A stretch of 21,686 bases of DNA from Symbiodinium natans. Taxonomy: Eukaryota > Sar > Dinophyceae > Suessiales > Symbiodiniaceae. The translations under genes and the position numbers were made by a program. Each line of letters opens with the position of its first letter. Within the stretch, counting starts at the first letter, position 1. The stretch lies in the NCBI GenBank assembly GCA_905221605.1, contig CAJNDS010000043.1, positions 225,001-246,686 of the forward strand, given 5' to 3'. Under the pieces are notes generated by a model, which was given only the letters and a program-made list of their open reading frames with translations, had not been told where the DNA came from and ran no database searches. Of the stretch, positions 18,901 to 21,686 are shown one piece after another.

Positions 18901-20941
18901 GGGCTTTGGGCTTTGGGCTTAGGGTTTATAGAAATTGTAGAGGGTTTGTGTCCGGAGTTTTGGGGGTTTTGGGGGGGTTTTGGGGGGCTTTGCCGAGTTT
19001 TGTTTTTGCTTTTGCTGAAATTTGGGGAGGTTTTGCCGGGTTTGGTGGGGTTTGGGGTGTTTGGAAGGGTTTTGAGGCTGGGTGGGGTTTGGGGGTTTGG
19101 GGGGGTTTGGGGGTGTTTGGGGGGGTTTGGGGGGGTTTGGGGGGGTTTGGGGCGTTTCGGGGTTTTTGGCGGGGGTTTCGGGGGCACTGTGAAACCCTGA
19201 ACCCTAACCCTCAGCAAGCCCTGAGCCCTAAGCCCTAAACCCGAAACCCTAAACCCTAAACCCTAAGCCCTAAACCCTAAACCCTAAACCCTAAACCCTA
19301 AACCCTAAACCCTAAACCCTAAACCCTAAACCCTAAACCCTAAACCCTGAACCCTAAACCCGGAACCCGGAACCCGGAACCCGGAACCCGAACCCTAAAC
19401 CCTAAACCCTAAACCCTAAACCCTAAACCCTAAACCCTAAACCCTAAACCCTAAACCCTAAACCCTAAACCCTAAACCCTAAACCCTAAACCCTAAACCC
19501 TCTCTAACCTATGTATATTTAAAAGCTAATGGATTCGCGGTTTTCCACCAAAATTTCCCGGACAAGCACCAAAAATTCCCGGACAAGCACCAAACATTCC
19601 CGGACAAGCACCAAAAATTCCCGGACAAGCACAAAAAATTCCCGGACAAGCACCAACACTTCCCGGACAAGCAAGAATTCACGGCCAACCACCAAAAATT
19701 CCCGGACAAGCACCAGAAATTCCCGGACAAGCACCAAAAATTCCCGGACAAAGCACCAACAATTCCCGGACAAAGCACCAACAATTTCCGGACAAGCACC
19801 AAAAATTCCCGGACAAGCACCAAAAATTCCCGGACAAGCACCAACACTTCCCGAACAAGCAAGAATTCACGGCCAACCACCCAAAATTCCCGGACAAGCA
19901 CCAACAATTTCCGGACAAGCACCAACAATTTCCGGACAAAGCACCAACAATTCCCGGACAAAGCACCAAAAATTTCCGGACAAGCACCAAAAATTTCCGG
20001 ACAAGCACCAACAATTTCCGGACAAGCACCAAAAATTCCCGGACAAGCACCAACAATTCCCGGACAAGCACCAAACATTTCCGGACAAGCACCAAAAATT
20101 CCCGGACAAGCACCAAAAATTCCCGGACAAACACCAAAAATTCCCGGACAAGCACCAAAAATTCCCGGACAAGCACCAAAATTCCCGGACAAGCACCAAA
20201 ATTCCCGGACAGGGTCGTCCCGGGGTCCCCCCGGGACAGCTTGTCCCGGGGCGTCCCGGGGTGTCCCGGGGCCTTCCCGGGACCTTTGTCCCGGGGCCCC
20301 CCCAGACAGGCCCGGGACAGTTGTCCCGGGACCCCTGCGGGACACCCCGGGACGCCCCTGGGACAGTGTCCCGGGCCCCCCCCGGGACGCCAGAATTAGA
20401 CGTTTTGGGCGCGTAGGCCGTCTTGTTTAAAAACGAGAAGTAAAATATTTTCATAATGTTATGGGATCCAATGGGTGGGTGGGTCGATATTCGAAACCGG
20501 AGTAAGGAGCTCTACTAGTGAAATGCTTGGACTTGAGATGCTGAACCCTAAACCCTAAACCCTAAACCCTAAACCCTAAACCCTAAACCCTAAACCCTAA
20601 ACCCTAAACCCTAAACCCTAAACCCTAAACCCTAAACCCTAAACCCTAAACCCTAAACCCTAACCCGAAACCCTAAACCCTAAACCCTAAACCCTAAACC
20701 CTAAACCCTAAACCCTAAACCCTAAACCCTAAACCCTAAACCCTAAACCCTAAACCCTAAACCCTAAACCCTAAACCCTAAACCCTAAACCCTAAACCCT
20801 TGCAGGCACTGCTTCCAGTCTTTGCGCGAGCAGTGGCAGGGTGGCAAGCCGGCTGATGATGATGAGACCCCGGATGCTAAGACTCCGGCGTCATCAAGAC
20901 ATGGGTACTTAGCCGTTGAGTCCCCTGTTCACGAACCCTAG
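6387..20941 (+). CDS. MATE-family multidrug/toxin extrusion transporter, about 19 exons over 14.5 kb
   Basis: Proposed exons: (6387-6455), (6967-7014), 8211-8337, 8741-8866, 8987-9042, 9342-9383, 10030-10079, 10421-10490, 10780-10860, 12452-12543, 12724-12863, 13356-13448, 13542-13624, 13895-13971, 15105-15145, 15708-15780, 16466-16506, 18710-18804, 20806-20941; those in brackets are tentative. Diagnostic MATE blocks appear in order: VGAVGLGSSV, DTLVSQAYG, SIPGACFTFQ, LRKFLMNQQISSP, GVPNVAMVGFDWWAFELL, GVSKAATALVG, FSGVFAAFGRQGA, LGLRLAFG and ADLGMLGIW. Intron phases agree at nearly every join from 8741 onward, the end of the 12724 exon being the main open point. Known role: 12-helix membrane antiporter exporting organic cations or metabolites using H+ or Na+. 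Substrate and membrane unknown. Introns hold nearly all repeats of this region. Confidence 0.88.
6456..6669. mobile_element. MITE-like element with 10-bp inverted ends and ACAT target duplication
   Basis: Ends are GCGGGTTGAT (6456-6465) and ATCAACCCGC (6660-6669), flanked on both sides by ACAT (6452-6455 and 6670-6673). About 214 bp, no coding capacity; a 76-codon minus-strand frame inside it is fortuitous. It sits exactly at the end of the candidate first MATE exon. Confidence 0.75.
6776..6884. repeat. CCCTAAA array
   Basis: About 15 nearly perfect units in the putative first intron of the MATE gene. Confidence 0.95.
6967..7014 (+). CDS. Candidate second exon of the MATE gene (helix 1)
   Basis: After TTTTCCAG (6966) one frame reads RLLRLAGPVTGAYALEG, resembling the RLAxPVxxxxLL start of MATE helix 1. 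The rest of helix 1 was not found, so the 3' end is open. Low information; position and acceptor support it. Confidence 0.4.
7046..8208. repeat. Degenerate TTTAGGGG, TTTAGGG and CCCTAAA arrays
   Basis: TTTAGGGG-like drift (7046-7460), TTTAGGG (7522-7572, 7652-7690, 7785-7853) and CCCTAAA (8011-8208). A unit around GGGTTCAGGGTRTCACGCTCC is duplicated (about 7484 and 7614). The island 7690-7778 lies between arrays and ends GCGCGG|GTTTGG, so it may be an exon, but no frame matches a family. 7860-8010 is unassigned, with a short hairpin CTTTCAGT/ACTGAAAG near 7988. Confidence 0.85.
8211..8337 (+). CDS. MATE exon with VGAVGLGSSV
   Basis: The CCCTAAA array ends in AACAG|, and the frame reads SWEDAEEATRRVGAVGLGSS then VLAVFCHTFAAGWAGRER, aligning with the end of helix 1 and helix 2 just before DTLVSQA. 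The donor is the first GT of the next array (AGAGG|GTTTAG). The exact 5' end is uncertain (8211 or 8224). Confidence 0.65.
8338..8400 (+). repeat. TTTAGGG/TTTGGGG array starting at the splice donor
   Basis: The array begins with the GT of the donor. The rest of the intron (8400-8740) has no recognisable feature. Confidence 0.85.
8741..8866 (+). CDS. MATE exon with DTLVSQAYG signature
   Basis: Acceptor GCCCAG|GACACC. It reads DTLVSQAYGEEDDKKARDYL then HCCLVWMLLFAAAASVLL and WQTE: the conserved loop after helix 2 followed by helix 3. GC donor GCCGGA (8867) gives phase 0 into the next exon. Confidence 0.87.
8877..8980. repeat. CCCTAAA array in MATE intron
   Basis: Degenerate at the left, then regular. 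The following acceptor CGCGCAG|G lies six bases beyond. Confidence 0.9.
8987..9042 (+). CDS. MATE exon LLLWLGCASEQIAADTA
   Basis: Reads ALLLWLGCASEQIAADTA and ends inside the codon of the next R. GC donor at 9043 is preferred since it joins in frame to RHVIASIPG at 9342. AGGCAT is present at both intron ends (9041-9046, 9340-9345). A GT donor at 9059 (GTTTAG, start of an array) is an alternative but leaves no in-phase partner. Confidence 0.72.
9137..9239 (+). mobile_element. Introner-like/MITE element, copy B
   Basis: Starts GGGGGTTTTCGAAAATC and ends TTTCGGAAACTCCCA. It shares the central AGTAGGATTCCCT and GACCCCAATAAGG with copy C at 12606. It lies in a MATE intron, after a TTTAGGG array (9059-9134). 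Confidence 0.75.
9342..9383 (+). CDS. MATE mini-exon SIPGACFTFQ
   Basis: A 42-nt exon reading HVIASIPGACFTF(Q), matching the liPGlxfxAxxQ segment before helix 5. Acceptor AATAAG|G, donor GTCGCT; both ends are phase 2, consistent with neighbours. Confidence 0.68.
9820..9900 (+). repeat. (GCT)27 microsatellite
   Basis: Twenty-seven uninterrupted GCT units in the MATE intron 9384-10029. The open frames through it on both strands (poly-Ala, poly-Cys, poly-Leu) are products of the repeat. The rest of this intron is unassigned. Confidence 0.95.
10030..10079 (+). CDS. MATE exon LRKFLMNQQISSP
   Basis: Reads YDSLRKFLMNQQISSP(G), the strongly conserved LxxyLqaQxixxP block after helix 5. Acceptor CTCAAG|G, donor CCAG|GTTCCG; phase 2 in, phase 1 out. 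Confidence 0.78.
10151..10411. repeat. CCCTAAA array and head-to-head TTTAGGG/CCCTAAA pair
   Basis: A CCCTAAA array lies at 10151-10255. At 10359-10388 about four TTTAGGG units are followed, after a short spacer (TATAAGC), by CCCTAAA units to 10411, forming a self-complementary pair just before an acceptor. Confidence 0.9.
10421..10490 (+). CDS. MATE exon VATVPCHLAMSVLLLEW
   Basis: Acceptor GCCACAG|GTTTTT. The frame entered in phase 1 reads FWVLVATVPCHLAM then SVLLLEWPG, a helix with the usual P-x-H motif. Donor GTCTCA leaves phase 2, matched by the next exon. Confidence 0.75.
10650..11072. repeat. TTTAGGG arrays around a MATE exon
   Basis: 10650-10757 (with TTTGAGGG variants), 10861-10931 and 11001-11072. 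The second begins with the donor GT of the exon at 10780-10860. Confidence 0.9.
10780..10860 (+). CDS. MATE exon VVSLGIAFSVKSAVSFFLL
   Basis: Acceptor ACCGAG|G. It reads SSIDPVVSLGIAFSVKSAV and SFFLLGG, a hydrophobic helix in the expected place. The donor is CCG|GTTTTAGGG at the array start. Phase 2 both ends. Confidence 0.65.
11073..12451. other. Long MATE intron: homopolymer, AT-richer insert, G-rich tandem repeat
   Basis: T16 then G13 at 11192-11220. An AT-richer stretch (11221-11530) ends in a foldback remnant (11483-11586). 11590-11760 has an open frame of unknown meaning. Tandem G-rich units of about 45-50 bp (GGGGTTTCAGGGGGTTTTAG type) lie at 11881-12030. 12060-12300 is a coding-like stretch with no family match (PGLRTLLLPENDF). 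No exon is claimed here. Confidence 0.6.
11483..11586. mobile_element. Partial foldback element (same family as 575-863 and 16920-17074)
   Basis: The right half reads GTACAGTTATCATTGGTTA then CTAAGTACCATGAACCTCCA, matching the right arm of 16920-17074. The left arm is only recognisable as ACTTATAACTGTACTT (11483). Confidence 0.55.
12452..12543 (+). CDS. MATE exon, cytoplasmic loop between helices 6 and 7
   Basis: The frame reads RALLAYPGFEEANTFFTAW then SKEGVWDMRKG and, with phase 1 donor GTGTGA (12544), joins to LLSYAAIGVPN in the next exon. Acceptor TGTTTAG|C fits phase 2 from 10860. Supported by phase and position more than by conserved residues. The open frame extends 70 codons upstream. 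Confidence 0.5.
12606..12708 (+). mobile_element. Introner-like/MITE element, copy C
   Basis: TGGGGGTTTGCGAAAATA at the left, TATCGGAAACCCCCA at the right; sits in the intron 12544-12723. The most symmetrical copy of the family; its final CCCCCAG is 13 bases before a usable acceptor. Confidence 0.8.
12724..12863 (+). CDS. MATE exon with FDWWAFELL signature
   Basis: Acceptor CAGCAG|G. It reads LLSYAAIGVPNVAMVGF, then DWWAFELLTLLAG, then ELAA: helix 7 with the ewWafEll motif that is among the most diagnostic in eukaryotic MATE proteins. The 3' end is 12863 (donor GTCATG, phase 0) or 12850 (donor GTCGCA, phase 2). With 12863 the spacing to the next conserved glycine is right, although PRSQRE is atypical. 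Confidence 0.85.
12886..13128. repeat. TTTAGGG, (GA)n and CCCTAAA repeats in MATE intron
   Basis: TTTAGGG at 12886-12920, a GA microsatellite of about 32 bp at 12926-12958 and CCCTAAA at 13060-13128. Between them (12959-13058) is a GC-rich unassigned stretch that could hide a mini-exon. Confidence 0.85.
13236..13334 (-). mobile_element. Introner-like/MITE element, copy D
   Basis: Reads TGGGGGCTTTCCGAAATT ... TTTCGTAACCACCA. In reverse it aligns with copy C, including TTATTGGGGTT and AAGGGGATCC. It stops about 20 bases before the exon at 13356. Confidence 0.7.
13356..13448 (+). CDS. MATE exon GVSKAATALVG
   Basis: Reads VSNWTFLLSRGVSKAATALV then GAATGQKDLAQ, matching the GlSxAxxxrVGnxLGA block of helix 8. 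Acceptor CAGAG|GTCTCA, donor CCAG|GTTTCC, phase 0. Confidence 0.8.
13542..13624 (+). CDS. MATE exon, helix 9 region
   Basis: Reads AGTQLTAAMCGMIVACCWVG then RGQLLDF, a helix expected right after the GxxLA segment. Acceptor GAGCAG|G phase 0; donor GTTTGG at 13625 leaves phase 2. Confidence 0.62.
13895..13971 (+). CDS. MATE exon with LLSDEA
   Basis: Reads AARLALGLLSDEAASQEAFM then RRRAA, equivalent to the rxxlxxLFTxDxxV loop of the family. Acceptor CCGCAG|T at 13894 (or CCAG|G at 13903, same phase). Donor GCGG|GTTTAGGG is the start of an array. Phase 2 in, phase 1 out, matching both neighbours. Confidence 0.65.
13971..14745. repeat. Three near-identical ~150-bp satellite units separated by TTTAGGG arrays
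   Basis: Units at 14045-14195, 14301-14445 and 14502-14653, each starting TTTAGTGTTTGTTGGATCAT and ending GGCGGGCATTGACAGTG. Unit 2 lacks about 6-8 bases near CTGCAGCCC; otherwise they differ by one or two bases. Linkers are pure TTTAGGG of different lengths. Lies in a MATE intron. Confidence 0.95.
14746..15104. repeat. CCCTAAA array and flanks in MATE intron
   Basis: 14746-14945 shows nothing I recognise. CCCTAAA/CCCCAAA units run 14947-15077 and end 27 bases before the exon at 15105. Confidence 0.9.
15105..15145 (+). CDS. MATE mini-exon FPFMLLQILADG
   Basis: A 41-nt exon reading AFPFMLLQILADG, equivalent to the LPLxxLxxxxDG segment before the glycine-rich GRQ block. Acceptor GCCAAG|G in phase 1 completes the codon left at 13971; donor GTCAGG, phase 0. 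Confidence 0.65.
15336..15660. repeat. CCCCAAA/CCCTAAA array and TTTATAGGG-like insert
   Basis: CCCCAAACCCTAAA alternation at 15336-15437. A short GTTTATAGGG/GTTTATCGG stretch at 15612-15660 lies between two copies of AGGCGAACAGCCTGCTCAGC (15583-15602 and, with one change, 15706-15725). Confidence 0.9.
15708..15780 (+). CDS. MATE exon with FSGVFAAFGRQGA
   Basis: Reads ANSLFSGVFAAFGRQGAV then SIGLFT, matching the GVlRgxGrQxxGA motif of helix 11. Acceptor TCGCCAG|G, phase 0; donor GTCAGT at 15781 gives phase 1 and the correct 13-residue spacing to LGL in the next exon. Confidence 0.8.
15836..16428. repeat. CCCTAAA array, then long TTTATAGGG array
   Basis: CCCTAAA at 15836-15940; then about 400 bases (16023-16428) of the 9-mer GGGTTTATA with TATATAGGG and TTTATAAGG variants. 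The unit is the telomere heptamer with an added TA. Confidence 0.95.
16466..16506 (+). CDS. MATE mini-exon LGLRLAFG
   Basis: A 41-nt exon reading LLRIFLGLRLAFG, equivalent to YxxGxPLGxxLAFG at helix 12. Acceptor TTTTGAG|G (phase 1), donor GGG|GTGGAC (phase 0); joins to ADLGMLGIW. Confidence 0.68.
16594..16850 (+). repeat. TTTAGGG array
   Basis: About 17 perfect units at 16678-16795 with degenerate ends. Confidence 0.95.
16920..17074. mobile_element. Foldback MITE, complete short copy
   Basis: Long inverted arms: TACTTGGTGGTTCATGGTAC on the left and the matching GTACCATGAACCTTCAAGTA on the right, with similarity continuing about 55 bases inward; about 155 bp in all. Same ends as 575-863. No coding capacity. 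Confidence 0.85.
17075..17401. repeat. CCCTAAA array followed by TTTAGGG array
   Basis: CCCTAAA at 17075-17199, bracketed by GAACCTTCAAGTA (17062-17074 and 17200-17212). TTTAGGG at 17309-17401. The unique bases between them are unassigned. Confidence 0.95.
17580..17916. repeat. CCCTATGCCCCAAA higher-order repeat
   Basis: Telomere-like CCCTAAA alternates with CCCTATGCCCCAAA and CCTAAGAGC. Open frames on both strands (NPMPQTL; GIGFRALRVW) are repeat artefacts. Confidence 0.9.
17945..18185 (+). repeat. Five copies of a ~55-bp satellite containing TTTAGGG
   Basis: Each unit runs TGCCGACGAAGGGCGTCAGG, GTTTAGGGCCCACC, AGGGGG, then an A-rich run ending CAATA. Units start near 17951, 18002, 18051, 18105 and 18161. 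Confidence 0.9.
18199..18700. repeat. TTTAGGG array then CCCTAAA array
   Basis: TTTAGGG at 18199-18295, an unassigned 100-base piece, then CCCTAAA at 18396-18700. A block with CCCTAGACCCCTAAACCC occurs twice (near 18462 and 18637), a sign of internal duplication. Confidence 0.92.
18710..18804 (+). CDS. MATE exon ADLGMLGIW
   Basis: Reads ADLGMLGIWIASCTASLLNV then VYNGALMRQRC(G), matching the lGvxGlWxG block of the last helices. Acceptor GTACCAG|G phase 0. The donor is the array start GCGG|GTTTAGGG, phase 2. Confidence 0.78.
18805..19500. repeat. TTTAGGG, G-rich and CCCTAAA tracts in last MATE intron
   Basis: TTTAGGG/CTTAGGG (18805-18926), a G-rich tract of GGGGGTTTGG type (18930-19192) and CCCTAAA with a short CCCGGAA variant patch (19197-19500). 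Open frames on both strands (Gly/Trp/Phe-rich or Pro/Lys-rich) are artefacts of the repeat. Confidence 0.92.
19545..20213 (+). repeat. 21-bp satellite, about 32 units
   Basis: The unit is TTCCCGGACAAGCACC plus a short A-rich run; most are 21 bp, some 20 or 22. A variant block AAGAATTCACGGCCAACCAC appears at 19673 and 19861, giving a higher-order period of about 188 bp. Because the unit is a multiple of three, both strands stay open for nearly 280-295 codons (KFPDKHQ on +, CLSGNFW on -); I regard neither as a gene. Confidence 0.93.
20214..20396. repeat. Cluster of GTCCCGGGAC-type palindromes
   Basis: Twelve CCCGGG hexamers in about 183 bases, many within GTCCCGGG or CCCGGGAC. It directly abuts the 21-bp satellite, whose TTCCCGGACA core is one base away from the palindrome half. 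Confidence 0.9.
20543..20800. repeat. CCCTAAA array before the last MATE exon
   Basis: About 36 nearly perfect units ending five bases before acceptor TTGCAG|G. The left flank (20508-20542) is an inverted copy of the flank of the array at 17309-17401. Confidence 0.95.
20806..20941 (+). CDS. Probable last MATE exon (C-terminal cytoplasmic tail)
   Basis: Acceptor CTTGCAG|G, phase 2, matches the donor phase at 18804. It reads HCFQSLREQWQGGKPADDDE then TPDAKTPASSRHGYLAVES and stops at TAG (20939-20941). Acidic, polar and without a family signature, as such tails usually are; it could also be interrupted by a further intron. Confidence 0.5.
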
Positions 20942-21447
20942 CTTCGTGCGCTTTGGGTTTAGGGTTTAGGGTTCAGGGTTTAGGGTTTCGGGTTTAGGCT
21001 GTAGGCTCATGTGCGACTTTCAAACGAAAGTCGAACATGAAAGGCCACGTGTCAATGTCTGCAGTTGCGAAGACATCGGTTCTGGCGATACCCGAATCCT
21101 AAAGCGTACTAAATCAAGTTGCAACCTACACAGCACGGTGTTCACGGAGAAGCCGCTCTCGACAGATGTTTAGCACCATCTGCAGACTGTTCCGCATCTC
21201 CGCTTCTTGAGAGCGTGGCATGCTCTGTAGAGGAAGCTGTTACTATAGGGGTCGGAATTATTACCAAGAGTTTCCCTTTCTAAATGTGCTAGAATATCCC
21301 CCCAAAACCCTCTTCTAATTTCTCAGGCCCCTTTTGTATGCACACCAGCTTGCGTTTGAAGTGTGTTTTACATCGGCCCCCGGCTGACACTGGAAAATCC
21401 ACGTCTGGTCAGCAAAACGGGCCATTTTAGTAGCAGCTTTGCGGATT
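20942..21447. other. Region after the MATE gene
   Basis: A short TTTAGGG tract (20954-21002), a strong hairpin (21008-21039), and a TACTATAGGGGTCGGAATTA sequence at 21240 related in reverse to 11445. No gene recognised. Confidence 0.6.
21008..21039. other. 14-bp hairpin with 4-base loop
   Basis: CATGTGCGACTTTC, loop AAAC, GAAAGTCGAACATG; one mismatch in the stem. It lies about 70 bases after the MATE stop, so it could be a 3' UTR structure (inference). Confidence 0.75.
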
Positions 21448-21646
21448 CTAGCAGGGAGCTCCAAACCTGTCGGGATGGTGTTGTGCAAGCTTGCAGCTAA
21501 CAGTTTTTATGCCGCAGAGGAAGAGGTGATCCACATCAGCCTCAGTCTTGATGCTTCCTGTTTGGACGTTCGCGGGAATCCTTGACACCAGCAGCGTGAC
21601 AAGGGCTCCTAGTTTCCTCCACATTTTTAAAACTTCCTCGAATTTC
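21448..21646 (-). CDS. Unassigned coding-like exon, minus strand favoured
   Basis: On the minus strand, after ACCTTGCAG|G, the frame reads KFEEVLKMWRKLGALVTLLV then SRIPANVQTGSIKTEADVDH and LFLCGIKTV before a TAG. It has natural composition and a good acceptor. VDHLFLC loosely recalls the zinc-knuckle end of non-LTR reverse transcriptases, but that is too little to call. The plus strand is also open across about 21387-21590 (MVLCKLAANSFYAAEEEV). Only one can be real; no function assigned. Confidence 0.35.
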
Positions 21647-21686
21647 CTGCAAGGTAATGTTAGTAGTTCGGCCCATTGCGGTCCAT

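Noticed and set aside
18891-19238. Pro/Lys-rich (-) and Gly/Trp-rich (+) frames of about 100 codons
   Set aside because: Low-complexity translation of G-rich and telomere-like repeats on both strands.
19509-20454. Long overlapping open frames (up to 295 codons) on both strands
   Set aside because: They consist of a 21-bp satellite whose length is a multiple of three; frames are open on both strands and the peptides are simple repeats (KFPDKHQ; CLSGNFW).
1-21686. Chromosome end or subtelomere suggested by TTTAGGG
   Set aside because: Arrays are short, switch orientation many times and lie inside introns of genes that continue across them; no terminal array is present.

Overview
The window looks like a piece of a dinoflagellate nuclear genome (taxon inferred, about 0.8). 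Three features point that way. TTTAGGG-type telomere repeats are scattered through the whole interior in both orientations. The genes are cut into many short exons whose 3' splice sites are almost always AG|G, and several 5' splice sites are GC rather than GT. All three recognisable genes lie head to tail on the + strand. No bacterial gene structure, rRNA or tRNA was seen. Everything below was read by eye; exon ends were chosen by protein-family conservation plus matching intron phase.

Layout. (1) Positions 1-3044: 3' two thirds of a CoA-disulfide reductase/NADH-oxidase type flavoprotein with a C-terminal rhodanese domain, in seven exons. (2) About 4338-5145, perhaps starting at 3705: a sacsin-like HATPase (SIRPT) N-terminal fragment, two clear exons, lacking the glycine-rich ATP-lid segment. 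It is followed by an unassigned coding-like island (5285-5560) and repeats. (3) About 6387-20941: a MATE-family multidrug/toxin extrusion transporter spread over about 14.5 kb in about 19 short exons (41-140 nt). From 8211 onward they add up to about 470 residues, close to the usual size once about 40 N-terminal residues are added. (4) 20942-21686: mostly unassigned, with a hairpin and an open stretch readable on both strands.

The remaining sequence is mainly repeats inside introns: TTTAGGG/CCCTAAA arrays, a TTTATAGGG array, several satellites (about 150, 55 and 21 bp units), a CCCGGG palindrome cluster, a (GCT)27 microsatellite, and at least three families of short inverted-repeat elements.

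Most interesting signal: the telomere-repeat arrays often start or stop exactly at splice sites (G|GTTTAGGG donors; CCCTAAA...CAG acceptors). Several arrays or introns are bracketed by 6-20 bp direct repeats of the exon edge or flank. This suggests introns created or enlarged by insertion of telomere-repeat DNA and by small introner-like elements. The three genes have no evident joint function; they are neighbours in a one-direction gene row.
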